Assembly: GCF_032362555.1 (NCBI RefSeq) | Contig: NC_083515.1 | Span: 3,197,001-3,261,000, forward strand | Origin: Amyelois transitella | Taxonomy: Eukaryota > Arthropoda > Insecta > Lepidoptera > Pyralidae | Reading direction: 5' to 3' | Length of the DNA stretch: 64,000 nucleotides | Part shown: piece after piece, positions 46,801 to 56,200 of the stretch | Position numbering within the stretch: position 1 is the stretch's first letter | Layout of the letters: each line of letters starts with the position of its first letter | Position numbers and translations under genes: made by a program | The notes under the pieces: generated by a model | What the model was told of the DNA's origin: nothing | Seen by the model: the letters and a program-made list of their open reading frames with translations, nothing else | Database searches by the model: none

Positions 46801-49800
46801 ATTTCTATTTTTTATTCCATACGGCATCTATCCCACATCATGGGCATCTAACCTCCTTAATATTTTCATGGCGGGGCATGTATCCATATAGGGTAGGCAC
46901 CTATCCTCAAAAAATGGGTCTGCAGAAACTCATTTTTTGCCCAACCAGTGATTTCTAGGCCATCTAAAATAAGCCGTAATGTAAGAAAAAAGACCAAATA
47001 AGTAATATTGAAAGTATTTTGAAACGATATTTTATTAGATTTGAAATAACAAGACAATTTCAAAAAGTGAGGCATCTATCCTGACTTTACCCTATGTTGC
47101 TTTATTATTTTGTAAATAAAGCTTAGTTTGTTGACGCAGATAAACTTGACCTTCTACCCAATATCAACCAACGCGGGTTAGTTTATTTGCCAATGTGTAC
47201 TACGAAATTGCCTATTTGTTGGTGATTTCAGTTCGCGTTAAAATATCAGTTTCTTAGTATCGTGAAGTTAGAAGCTCAAAATTTTAAAAATAAATTATTC
47301 AATAAGTATTATGGGACACTTCATATCACTTTATAATTGTCATATCTTTTGGTTTCAAAACATTGGTTGACGTCAAATACATTACTTAAAACTTAGTTTA
47401 CTGCCATTTCCAAAGCGTCAGTGCAGAAGAAGCTTTAACAAACTGCTCTGCAGCATTTTCTTCAACAACGTCAACGTCACAATTATTCGAACTTAGAATA
47501 GAAATGTGGACGAGAGAATACATTGTTGTGATTAATTGACCTACCTCTATGAAATTCAAATAATAAAAAATAATATATTTTTTTTATGTAGTTAAATGGA
47601 TTTATTTATCAAAATATTACAAAATATTCACAACAGCTTCGTCAACATCAAGGTAATACAAAATAGAAACAATCACCAAACAAACAAATACATTTAATCA
47701 AAAATACCACCCCGGACTGCACCCGGCTCAAAAGTACCCATTAAACTTGCCGCATTCCCTCTATGGATAGCTATGGAGAGCCTTTGCACCAGGTACCATC
47801 CCGAGCGGTAGTTATAACCACGTGCCCTTAAACGCCGTCCTATCTCACCAATAAAGAGCCTCGCCTGAGGACACCATGGACCGGCTGTTTCTACGGCCAC
47901 CGGAACAAACTCATACTGAGTTGTTAGAACCGAGTAGGTATTTATTATTTTTTTTATTGTATGGCAATTTTAAATAGATTTATGTACAGAGTGCACTGCA
48001 TTTTGATTTAGGTTAAAATCAAACTACAATTCTATACGAGGTTCCTGTGCAAAGCTTCAAGCCAGATGTCGGCTCGTGTATAACTGAAAGGACCTTTGAG
48101 GACTGTAGTGTTGAGATAGCATCTATTTATACTTTTGATAATAATCCACACAAACCTGTATGTAATATAATTTACGACTCTATTAGCACCTTGTGTTAAA
48201 TTTAAGACTGTCCGTTACAATGGGACTGATATGTCTTTAAAACAAAAGTCCCTTATTTAAAAAAAGATTTAAAAAAAAAAACAAAAAAAAAACTTTAAAA
48301 ACTTACCTAGCTGATTGCGTGTAGTCACTGATCGCCCTTGTGACCGGGTCTCTGACCACGGCCAGCAGTTTGACCGCCGGGTTCATGGCGAACACGCGGC
48401 GGGGCGCTGACCTCGTCACCCAGTAAGATGGCGTCTTCTCCATCGTGATCTGACCGGCAAGGGTCGGGGGCATTTTGTCCCTGGAAAGTGGGAACACAGA
48501 ATTATATAAATACTAAAGCAATAAGTATGTAAAACAAAAGCCTGTTAAAAGGCACAAGTATACATACATACGGTCACGTCTATACAGAGCCAACAGTCTT
48601 GAAACGACAGATAGGCCACGCTCAGCTATTTGGTTTAATGATAGAATTGAGATTCAAATAGTGACAGGTTGCTAGTCCATCGCCTAAAAAAAGAATCCCA
48701 AGTTTGTAAGATATCCCTTAGTCGCCTTTTACGACATACATAGGAAAGAGATGGAGTGGTCCTATTCTTTTTTGTACTGGTGGCGAGAACCAAACGGCAC
48801 ACATGATTTTAGCATAAAAGGGAGAAAATGAGGAAATACATTAATGTTCTTGACCCTGGTAGCTAAGAAGAACTACCTAGTGTGCGCTAAGAAAAAAAAA
48901 ATACTACCTATCCCGCGCAGATTAAATACTTAGTCAATCGAGGGAAATAAATAAACTTTGTTATAAATATGGGCTCTGTCTTCCCCATAACCAAACAAAA
49001 GCATTTTTTTTTAATAATCTTCATTTTTGTTTTAAAAAGTTCGATTTTTGCCGCAGTGACAATTTTATGTGAAAAAGTTGGAAAAACAATAATTTTTCAC
49101 TAACATACCTGTACCATTCGAAACCCTTGTGGTAATATTTATCGAAAAAGTGAACTTCTGATCCTGCAGCCCTAACATCAGGATGAAGTCTGAAACATAA
49201 AATAATATGGTTTATAGTAAAAATTAGGTATATTTCGAACACTTTACGGAATAAAAAATACAGTATACCTACCTATATGTTAAAGTATATTCATAAATAC
49301 CTAGGTTTAAAAATCTACTATCTTATTTTAGATAAACATTTTATGAAATGAGAAAGGGTTTCTGTTTTTTAGGAAAAGGCTGTTTTCGGTACACTTGTGG
49401 CTCTATCTACCCCGGAAGGTATAAAGACGTGATATATGTATGAAAAAACGGAAGTTTGCCAAGAAATGGGACACGTAAACGAGCTACGAACATAAACGTG
49501 GTTCCATATAGATCTGAATTTATTCCGGTTTCTTTGGTATAATTCTTACCTTAGAAATTCTAAGAGGGCCCTAGTTCCGCACTTCTTAACGCCTATGACC
49601 AATGCGTCCGGCAGCCTCTTCGTGGCTACATCTTGTAAATTCCTGTATTCGCTCTCACCCCAACTAAATCCTAGATAAGAGGCGAAATGAGCAGTAGCAC
49701 TCTTGTAATGCGATATGTGTCTTCGTAAAAACTGATATTTGAGCGCGAACTGAAATCATCAACAAATAGATAATTACGTAGTAAACATTGGCAAATCCAG

Positions 49801-50145
49801 ATATAAAATTACGAGATTGTGAACATACAAGTGGCAAATAAACTAACCCGCGTTGGTTGATATTGGGTAGAAGGTCAAGTTTATCTGCGTCAACAAACTA
49901 TAAGCTTTATTTACAAAATAATAAAGCAACTGTTTTTAATTTTAATAAATTTGCTAAATATAGCTAATCTATCTAATAATTAATTTATTACACTTACGGA
50001 CTAAAATAATAAAATAAGTTTATTAAGTACCTACCTTCCTTTCGTCAACTAAACAAGAATTCAGTGCATAGAATAAATATAATAGAAACAATAATATGAA
50101 ATAAATAAACATAGTTCGTTTCGATAGAGCCGGTGTCCATTTCAT
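43808..50145 (-). CDS. Hs3st: Heparan sulfate glucosamine 3-O-sulfotransferase
   Basis: Golgi type II membrane enzyme that transfers sulfate from PAPS to the 3-OH of glucosamine in heparan sulfate. Exons, in gene order on the minus strand: 50145-50035, 49749-49550, 49189-49109, 48480-48307, 45220-44992, 44044-43808. All junctions fit GT-AG and the phases join to 344 codons (343 aa, usual family size). Residues about 13-30 form a single hydrophobic signal anchor. The PAPS 5'-phosphosulfate loop is [15 protein letters not shown] (88-102), followed by [15 protein letters not shown] (106-120) with the catalytic Glu115 and His117. [15 protein letters not shown] (171-185) is the 3'-phosphate site. 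The C-terminal cysteine pair is FPC289 and HC301, before LGKTKGR and the terminal FGWP. The loop has Cys94 where the vertebrate enzymes I know have Gly. Introns carry exon duplications and transposons (see 44351, 44642, 45292, 47096). The gene starts head to head with the Nhp10-like gene, 555 bases away. Confidence 0.92.
44351..44470 (-). pseudogene. Decayed partial duplicate of 3-O-sulfotransferase exon 5
   Basis: Reading the minus strand in the exon-5 frame gives a worn copy of the second half of that exon: [14 protein letters not shown] and AAEMKRV correspond to [15 protein letters not shown] and AAEMKRV of the real exon (44992-45220). Two in-frame stops lie at its start, and the donor is changed: the exon's CAG|GT is CACGTA here. 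It sits in the intron between exon 5 and exon 6, so it is a tandem intragenic duplication that cannot be used as an exon. Confidence 0.8.
44642..44969. mobile_element. Short inverted-repeat element (MITE-like) in intron 5
   Basis: AGATCGGAATAGGTAGATTG at 44643-44662 is the exact reverse complement of 44947-44966. ATCATGACCA lies directly outside on both sides (44632-44641 and 44970-44979), which would be a target-site duplication of about 8-10 bases, as made by hAT-like elements. The inner 280 bases contain no ORF and include a worn Helitron-like stretch (ACGAAGTCGGGGG, 44800-44812). Superfamily is inferred only from the length of the duplication. Confidence 0.7.
45292..47092 (+). mobile_element. 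1.8-kb TA-flanked DNA transposon, decayed
   Basis: The left end reads GGGTAAAGTCAGGATAGATG then CC; the right end (47071-47092) is its inverted complement. TA lies outside both (45290-45291, 47093-47094). Both flanks of the interior carry repeated GGCATCTATCC-like motifs (see findings). The internal sequence at 45,850-46,670 is lysine-rich relic coding sequence ending in a zinc-binding segment, as found at the C-terminus of pogo/Tigger-like transposases. No DDE core is left. It lies in the long intron of the sulfotransferase gene. Confidence 0.8.
45855..46668 (+). pseudogene. Relic of a transposase C-terminus (lysine-rich plus zinc-binding segment)
   Basis: Frames are broken many times, but one tract is clear at 46521-46668: [18 protein letters not shown], a stop where a Cys would be expected, then QKWLHVTC and YCSRCGKE. 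The spacing C-x2-C, W-x2-C, W-x-H-x3-C, C-x2-C is the PHD-like tail seen in insect pogo-type DDE proteins. Upstream, long lysine/glutamate-rich stretches fit the linker before that tail. Non-functional. Confidence 0.6.
47096..47252 (+). repeat. Inverted copy of the sulfotransferase intron-1/exon-2 junction
   Basis: Matches the reverse complement of 49732-49930. The first 97 bases are identical apart from a two-base gap, then 43 bases are missing exactly between two copies of ATTTGCCA, and the match resumes through the acceptor (TGATTTCAG) and the first about 20 bases of exon 2 (TTCGCG, AAATATCAGTTT). It lies on the opposite strand from the gene, next to the right end of the 1.8-kb transposon. 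Confidence 0.9.
47351..47533 (+). repeat. Dispersed repeat with coding ancestry, copy A
   Basis: Aligns with the minus strand of 55995-56163: CATTGGTTGA, TTACTTAAAAC, GCAGCATT, GAGAGAATACATT in the same order. Translation of the first third gives [14 protein letters not shown] before a stop, against [14 protein letters not shown] in the other copy. It has 43 extra bases near the end. The protein family is not recognised. Confidence 0.65.
47575..47945 (-). mobile_element. 3' end of a poly(A)-type non-LTR retrotransposon, 5' truncated
   Basis: On the minus strand an open frame (from about 47925 to 47694) reads [18 protein letters not shown]... [13 protein letters not shown]... [19 protein letters not shown], then a stop. 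The ET.GPW and IAIxRGNAAS-x-x-GT pattern is a C-terminal signature I associate with reverse-transcriptase ORFs of animal LINEs. A short 3' UTR with ATAAATAAATCC and an A-rich end (47,575-47,590) follows. Only the last about 75 codons remain. It sits in the sulfotransferase intron, in gene orientation. Confidence 0.6.
48556..48806 (-). repeat. Main SINE family copy, near full length
   Basis: ATACATACATACGGTCACGT, CAGAGCCAACAGTCTTGAAA, TTGAGATTCAAATAGTGACA, GGTTGCTAGTCCATCGCC, AGTCGCCTTTTACGACATAC, GGAAAGAGATGGAGTGGTCC and the head complement GAACCAAACGGCAC are all present in order. It lies in the sulfotransferase intron between exons 3 and 4, in gene orientation. Confidence 0.9.
49405..49445 (+). 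repeat. Isolated SINE 3' tail
   Basis: CTCTATCTACCCCGGAAGG, then AAAGACGTGATATATGTATG, is the last about 40 bases of the SINE, without a body. Confidence 0.6.
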
Positions 50146-50700
50146 TGCTATGTTTCGAAATCATTTGTAATGATTTCATTTCCCCGCGTTAATAAACTTT
50201 TAACATGATCATACGAAATATTGTAGGTATTCTAAATAAACTCCAACCAAACAGAACTCACTGCAGTCATTCAATATTTACTGCAGTGTTTTAGTTCGAC
50301 ATTTTTATTTTAATCACGCGATCAATGTATTTCCCGGGATCAGATTAAACAACGGGGCGGTAAAGCGCAAACGCGGTAATACGTTCTTAAATTTTCCACT
50401 ACTGAGAGAGGCACAGGAAGTATTGATAAGACAAATCATTCAAAAGGTAGTTCAATTCCGCTTCCGCCAATTTCCTATTGGACCTACGCACCGAACCAAA
50501 CATTCACACACCTTCACTGGGGCGAAAAGATATACTATTTTCTGTATTGTCTATGGTATAGTGTGAAAAAAAAACTAGAAAAGAAGGAAGTGCCAATATG
50601 GAAATATAAATTCTTTCCTTCTAGCCGTCAAAATGACAGCAAGCAGCAGACAAAAACAATTTTGATCGCATTGAACTTTGAAGTCGAGAAATAAATTAAA
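50146..50700. promoter_or_regulatory. Divergent promoter region, sulfotransferase and Nhp10-like genes
   Basis: The 555 bases between the two start codons must hold both 5' UTRs and promoters. GTCAAAATGACAGC at 50,626-50,639 is a TGAC/GTCA palindrome like those at the other gene starts. A GC-richer patch lies at 50,340-50,380 (GGGGCGGTAAAGCGCAAACG). No TATA box close to either start. Transcription starts are not determined. Confidence 0.45.
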
Positions 50701-52505
50701 ATGACAGTCCAACAGCTTAACTCGAATATTTCTGACGACTCAGATGATATGGTTAGTTTGCCGTCCGAGGAAGATATTTATAGGAGAAAATATCAATTAT
50801 TACTTGAACGATGTGAAGTCTTGCAACAGGATAATGAAAGAATCATCAATAGGTTTGTTTATTTTGTTAACTATATAGTGATAAGAGCATTTTAATTCGT
50901 GTTTCTTAAATGAATAAATTACGACCGTTGTTACAGAATACAGGAAGCAAAGAAAATAACAAAGCGCTATAGTAAAGACATTAAGCTGCTAGTCGAAAGA
51001 CTGGATAGTCATGGAGATGCCTTTAGGACCGCTTCCATGGAGCAGGAGACGAAACCCGAAGTAGTGTCGAAGCCAACTCGGGCCCCACCCAAGGCCCAGT
51101 CATCTAAACAAATGGACAAACAGAATGCTACTGGAGGAAAAAAACCAGGCTCTAAAAGAAAAAGCAAAGCAGATAAAGTATGTAATACTTCTGGCAAAAA
51201 CTTGTAGCTTTGGAAAAAATATAGTACTTATTAAGTAATATTTATTATATATTAATTAGTAATATATAATATATATATATTAGTTGTAGTAACAAGTGTA
51301 AAAGTATGGACAGATATTTGCTTCACAAACTCCACGTCATATGTGTACCATACATACATACATACATACATAAACTCACGCCTCTTTCCCGGAGGGGTAG
51401 GCAGAGACTACCTCTTTCCACTTGCCACGATCCCTGCATACTTCCTTTGCTTCATCCACATTCATAACTCTCTTCATGCAAGCTCGGCGGTACCATGTGT
51501 ACCATTGGTATTGTAATTGAATTTATATGAGGTATACTATTCCCCTAATCATTTAGGACAACATTTATACACCAATGACTTTATGTCAATGCATTAAAAT
51601 ACATCCTTTTTCTACAGCCGGAAAGAGATCCTAACGCCCCAAAGAAGCCATGCAATGCATTCTTCCAATTTTGTCAAGAACAAAGGCCGTTGATCATAGC
51701 TGAGGCTAATACAGAAGTAGGAGCAGAGCCTACTAAACAGGAAGTCACAAGGCAGTTGGCTTCACGATGGAGATCCCTTAGTAATGAAGAGAAAAGGGTA
51801 AGCTATATTTTAAAACTTATACAAACATGACATGTGACATTGCACTGCTGTGGTCTCCCCAGACCTTCATCTTTGGTCTACTTCAGCACTCACCAAGGTA
51901 AGCAGCTTGCTATAGATAGCTACTTGCTGGATCTTGTGACTTTAGCTAAACCCATATCATCTTAAAAATTTTAAAATAGTCATATAAAGAATGTTGTTAT
52001 TCTATGGTTTTTTTATTGTCTCTCATCTCACCCTTACCTGTCATGTATTAACTAAAGTCACAAAGTTTGGCAGTGAAGAAAATTCATAGTGTGGAATTCA
52101 AATAAAGGGGTCATTCAGAATACCTATATTGTAAAATGACACATCTTGATATCAAATTACCATACTTACTAAATAGTCAAGATTGCTAAAGGTGTTAGTA
52201 GCACAGCAAAACATGTGAGTCTTAAAATGTCATCATTTAAACTATTTTATTATAAAATTATCTTTATATTTGAATGTTTTTTTTTATTATTGATACAAAA
52301 TAAACATGAGAGTTGAATGACATAGTAGCAAAACGTCTTGATCATTAAATGCCATTCCAACTAACATTGAATGTAGAGTATATTTTATTCAAATACAATG
52401 TCAATATTAATGCGCTGTTTGTTTCAGGTGTATGTTGCTATGTTCGAGAGATCTAAAGAGAAATATGCAGAAGAAATGTCAGCATACATAAAGAAAGAAC
52501 AATGA
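50701..52505 (+). CDS. Nhp10/TFPT-like HMG-box protein, probable INO80 complex subunit
   Basis: Exons 50701-50852, 50937-51177, 51618-51797, 52428-52505, all GT-AG, phases 2, 0, 0, total 216 aa. Residues about 25-80 form a coiled coil (RRKYQLLLERCEVLQQDNER... RITKR-like... LLVERLDSHGDAFR) that resembles human TFPT (INO80F), where the pattern is RRKYQAL, NERVLNR and LDSYGDDYR. Residues about 95-130 are a K/S/P-rich linker. Residues 132-205 are one HMG box: PERDPNAPKKPCNAFFQFC, then TRQLASRWRSLSNEEKRVY and MFERSKEKYAEEMSAY. Yeast Nhp10, an INO80 subunit, has the same plan (short coiled coil, KERDPNMPKRPTNAY, one box, similar length). The role in INO80 remodelling is inferred from both resemblances. 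There is no signal or membrane segment; it should be nuclear. Confidence 0.82.
51350..51492 (-). repeat. LINE 3' end in intron 2 of the Nhp10-like gene
   Basis: ACATACATACATACATACAT followed by AAACTCACGCCTCTTTCCCG, GAGGGGTAGGCAGAGACTAC, CACTTGCCACGATCCCTGCA and ATTCATAACTCTCTTCATGC is nearly identical to the complement of 3755-3910. It is a recent copy truncated to about 140 bases. Confidence 0.92.
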
Positions 52506-53094
52506 TGGTGTTTGCAATACTAGCTCGTATTTCCCTTGTGATTGTCAGCTTTAAGTTTAGGTTAATTAATTATAATGTTTTGTACAATTCAGGTATTTTT
52601 AATGGTTACAGTATATCACCCAAATTGTTATCAAATGCAGGCCCGTTTCACGTCATAATAAAAAGCGAAACAGCGATAGATAGAAGCGCGTATCATTCTA
52701 CAGGGGTAGGTTACATTTTACGCTACTGCCAATATAATATTAGTTACCAAACTTGGGAACTGATTGGGCTCCAGGCACTGAAGCATAGTGGCGGACAGTG
52801 CAACTGGGAGCATGCTAAGATGAGAGAAAGAGTGAGCAGTCCTTCTCACAACCATTATTGCTTTAGTTATTACAGACAATCAATATACATTCAGACGAAT
52901 AAAGGCTTGATTATTTGATGTACGTAATTTATATTAATTTTTGCTCCATTCTGAATAGAGTAATGACCGTGATTATATAATTAACTCCTAAAGAGATGAT
53001 TATTGTTATTTATTATATATTTCATTAATTAACTTAAAAATGTGAAAAGTTTCCTCTTTTGCGTTCATAAAAATCGCGCAATATGTACAAAAAA
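52506..53094. other. Probable overlapping 3' UTRs of two convergent genes
   Basis: Between the stop of the Nhp10-like gene (52505) and the HAGH end. AATAAA at 52898-52903 (plus) and its complement TTTATT at 53095-53100 (for HAGH, minus) are plausible polyadenylation signals. The 138-codon ORF at 52502-52918 overlaps the stop of the upstream gene and has no recognisable content. Confidence 0.5.
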
Positions 53095-53100
53095 TTTATT
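53095..53100 (-). terminator. Candidate HAGH polyadenylation signal
   Basis: TTTATT on the plus strand, AATAAA on the HAGH strand, about 120 bases after the HAGH stop codon. This is a normal distance. Confidence 0.5.
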
Positions 53101-53218
53101 TACATAATAACCATAAAACAAAAAAAAAAATATAGGTAATATATAATAACAAGATAACAACCAAATATTTTGTGCCGGAATGAAAATAAATGCGAAAATT
53201 TCGAAACTCGAAATGCAT

Positions 53219-56200
53219 TTAACCCTTAAAATTGTCTTTCTCCAATCGAATGGCTTTCATAGTTTCAATTGCATCCGCCCTTTGTGCATGCTGCATAACA
53301 GAGGTTTCAGTGACCCGCATGAAAGGATTGTACAGTTTTTCTTCCCCAATTGTTGATGGCACCTGGAATAAATGAAAGATATATAACTATTACATGATTC
53401 CTATTCCTATTGGCTACAATTTAATAATGATCCCTACATGAAGAATGATGTTTACAAAGATCCATGGTATCAATGAGTCGCCAAGAATTATTGAAAAGAT
53501 CTGGCCACTATAATCTCTCCCTAGTAATAAAAAAAAACTATAATTCCTCTCATATTTCTGAGGCTAACACTGCTGTGTTTGATTCTGGGTTTGCTAGGTC
53601 TCATACTTAGAGCTATTTATAAATTACTCAAAAGGAATGCATTAGCAACATGTTGCTATCTGTATTCCTGTATCTCAGTCATTACATTAACCTTTTAACC
53701 GCGCGAGTCGCATATATGCGACAAATATTGCCGTGCCCCTACCGCCCGTGTCGTATTTCTGCGACAGAGAATATCCATGATTTTTTCGTTCTATTATCGT
53801 CCTATTAACTTCGTGGTATAACTAAAACTATTATTGAATAGAGCTATTTATTACAACAATTACTTAAAATTATGTTTCATAGCTCTAAGCATTGAAAAAA
53901 CTTAAACAAAAATAAGTAATTGGCAGCTCGGACTTTTCTTCGGTGTCTATCGCGCGTGTCGCATAAATATGACCATAGGGATGGGATTAGTAACTGGTAT
54001 ATGTAAACATTTACTTGTTAGCTTAAGGTGGAAGCTCCGATGTAGCCCGCGAAATTCAAATTTTTATGTGTTTTTTGTAATTTACTTATCAGTGACAAGT
54101 TGTAACTTGATCAAAATACGATTTGCGACAATAACAAGTATAACTTTAAACATAAGAATTATTAAAACGGTCGCTCCATTCGCTCTCACAAAGAATTAGT
54201 CAAAATAAGTTAGATTTCGGAAATTTTACTAATTTTCACTTAGAGATAAGCTTTCACCTTAAAGATGAATGATTGTGATACAAGAAGGCTGATTTTAAAT
54301 AAAAACATAAAAAACTTTTTGACTTTTTTTTATCGATACAACGATTACTCCTCCTTATTTATTGTAGGTATTATTTTATCGATTTGTAGCGGCGCGCTAG
54401 GGGCACGACAATTGATATTTAGCCAAGCGCTTAAAAGATTAAGGCATCAAGTTCACTATTGGAGCCGTCTACAACATCAGTGATACATACATATAAACAA
54501 GTCTATATCCATTTCAGGGTAGACAGACCTAACAGTGTTAAAAAGCCAGGTCAGCTTTATGACTTACTGACAGAACTGAGATAAAAATATAGTATTGTGT
54601 GAAATACATATATGCCTTAAAAATAGTAATATAATATTTTCCACTTACTGTAGGTCTTCCTTCATTCCGTCGCGCCAATGACCAGTCAATTTTCTTAGCA
54701 ACCTCTTCATTGTCCGGCTCGACATGCGCTGCGAACTTCAAGTTCTGTAATGTGTACTCATGACCACAGAAGACTTTGGTGTGGTCAGGAAGGCTGCTGA
54801 GTATATTAATCAGTGCTTTGTACATTTGTTCAGCGGTGCCTTCAAAGAACCGTCCACATCCACCGAGGAATAACGTGTCCCCTGGAAACCAAGGAAAAGA
54901 AGAAAATTAATAAACAAACAAAGATATGAAATTATGGATAGTTGTATTTCAATAGCACCTGCACTCTATTTAGTATTTATGAGTAAGGATCAAAAATAAA
55001 ATTATATTAATTATACAATATAGGTAGATACATACATACTATCACGTCTATGTCCTTGCGAGGTAGACAGAGCCAACAGTCTTGAAAAGACTGAAAGGCC
55101 CCTTTCAGCTACATGGCTCTATAATGGATCTTCTATAATGGAATTGAGATTCAAATAGTGATATATTGCTAACCATCACTTATCCCAAGTTTATTTGCCT
55201 AATTACTTGAGGATTTTAAGATTTTGCTGGATGTCATAAGAAGCAAGTTCATTTCATACATACATATACATATATAGCCAGGTCTATATCCCCTGCGGGA
55301 TAGACAGACATGGACCAAAAAATGGTCTTGAAAATACTGATAGGCCACATTCAGCTTTTTTGCTTGATGATAGAATTGAAATTCGAGTAGTGACAGGTTG
55401 CTAGCCAAACACTTAAAAGATTCCCAAGTTTATAAGCCTATCCCTTAGTCGCCTTTAACTATATACATGGGAAAGAGGGGTGTTCCTATATTTTTTTATT
55501 GGTGCCGGTGACCACACGGAACATTCATTTCATATAACTGATAAAAAACCTTTAATATGACCTAGAAAACCTTTAAACATACCAGTAAAGACAGCAGCAT
55601 CTTCACCCTCTTCTGGAGCCGTGACAAAATAGCAAATGTGGCCTGAAGTATGACATGGTGTGAATAAACACTTAACATTTAAATTTCCAAGGTTGAACCC
55701 ATCATTGTGCTTGACCAACTTGGTGAGGGCTCCAATACGGTTGTCCCCACCATAAACAGTGAGGCCTGGGTACAGTTTGACTAAATCCTCATTTCCACCT
55801 GCATGGTCCCTGTAACATAACAAATCGTGTTTATAACCTGACTCAACCAATCCTCGATCATGGTAAAAAAGGTGCATCCAAGGCTCAACTTCACATAGGT
55901 GAGGATGTAACGTGGACTCATGCCAGTAGTAAGAAGATGTGGGTTTGAAAATAGTTCATGGTAACACTACTTCTCCACTAATTTGTTCCTGCTCTACAAA
56001 TTTAAATTGATTCAATTCACCATAAGAATGTATTCTCTCAGCCACATTTTTATTGAAGAATGCTGCAGTACAGCTTGTTACCGCTTCTTTTGCATTGACA
56101 GAAGTTAAGTTAGTTTTAAGTAATTTATTTGATATCAACCAATGGTATGAAACCAAGGTATGACAAGTATTAAGTGATGTTTGAAATGTCCCATAATAAT

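Noticed and set aside
52502-52918. 138-codon plus-strand ORF as a gene
   Set aside because: It overlaps the stop of the Nhp10-like gene, has no recognisable protein content and lies where the 3' UTR is expected.
55530-55877. Single 115-codon HAGH exon including [10 protein letters not shown]
   Set aside because: The part upstream of DHAGGNE is intron with a SINE fragment; the acceptor at 55810 (TTACAG) restores THHHWDHAGG with exon 2.
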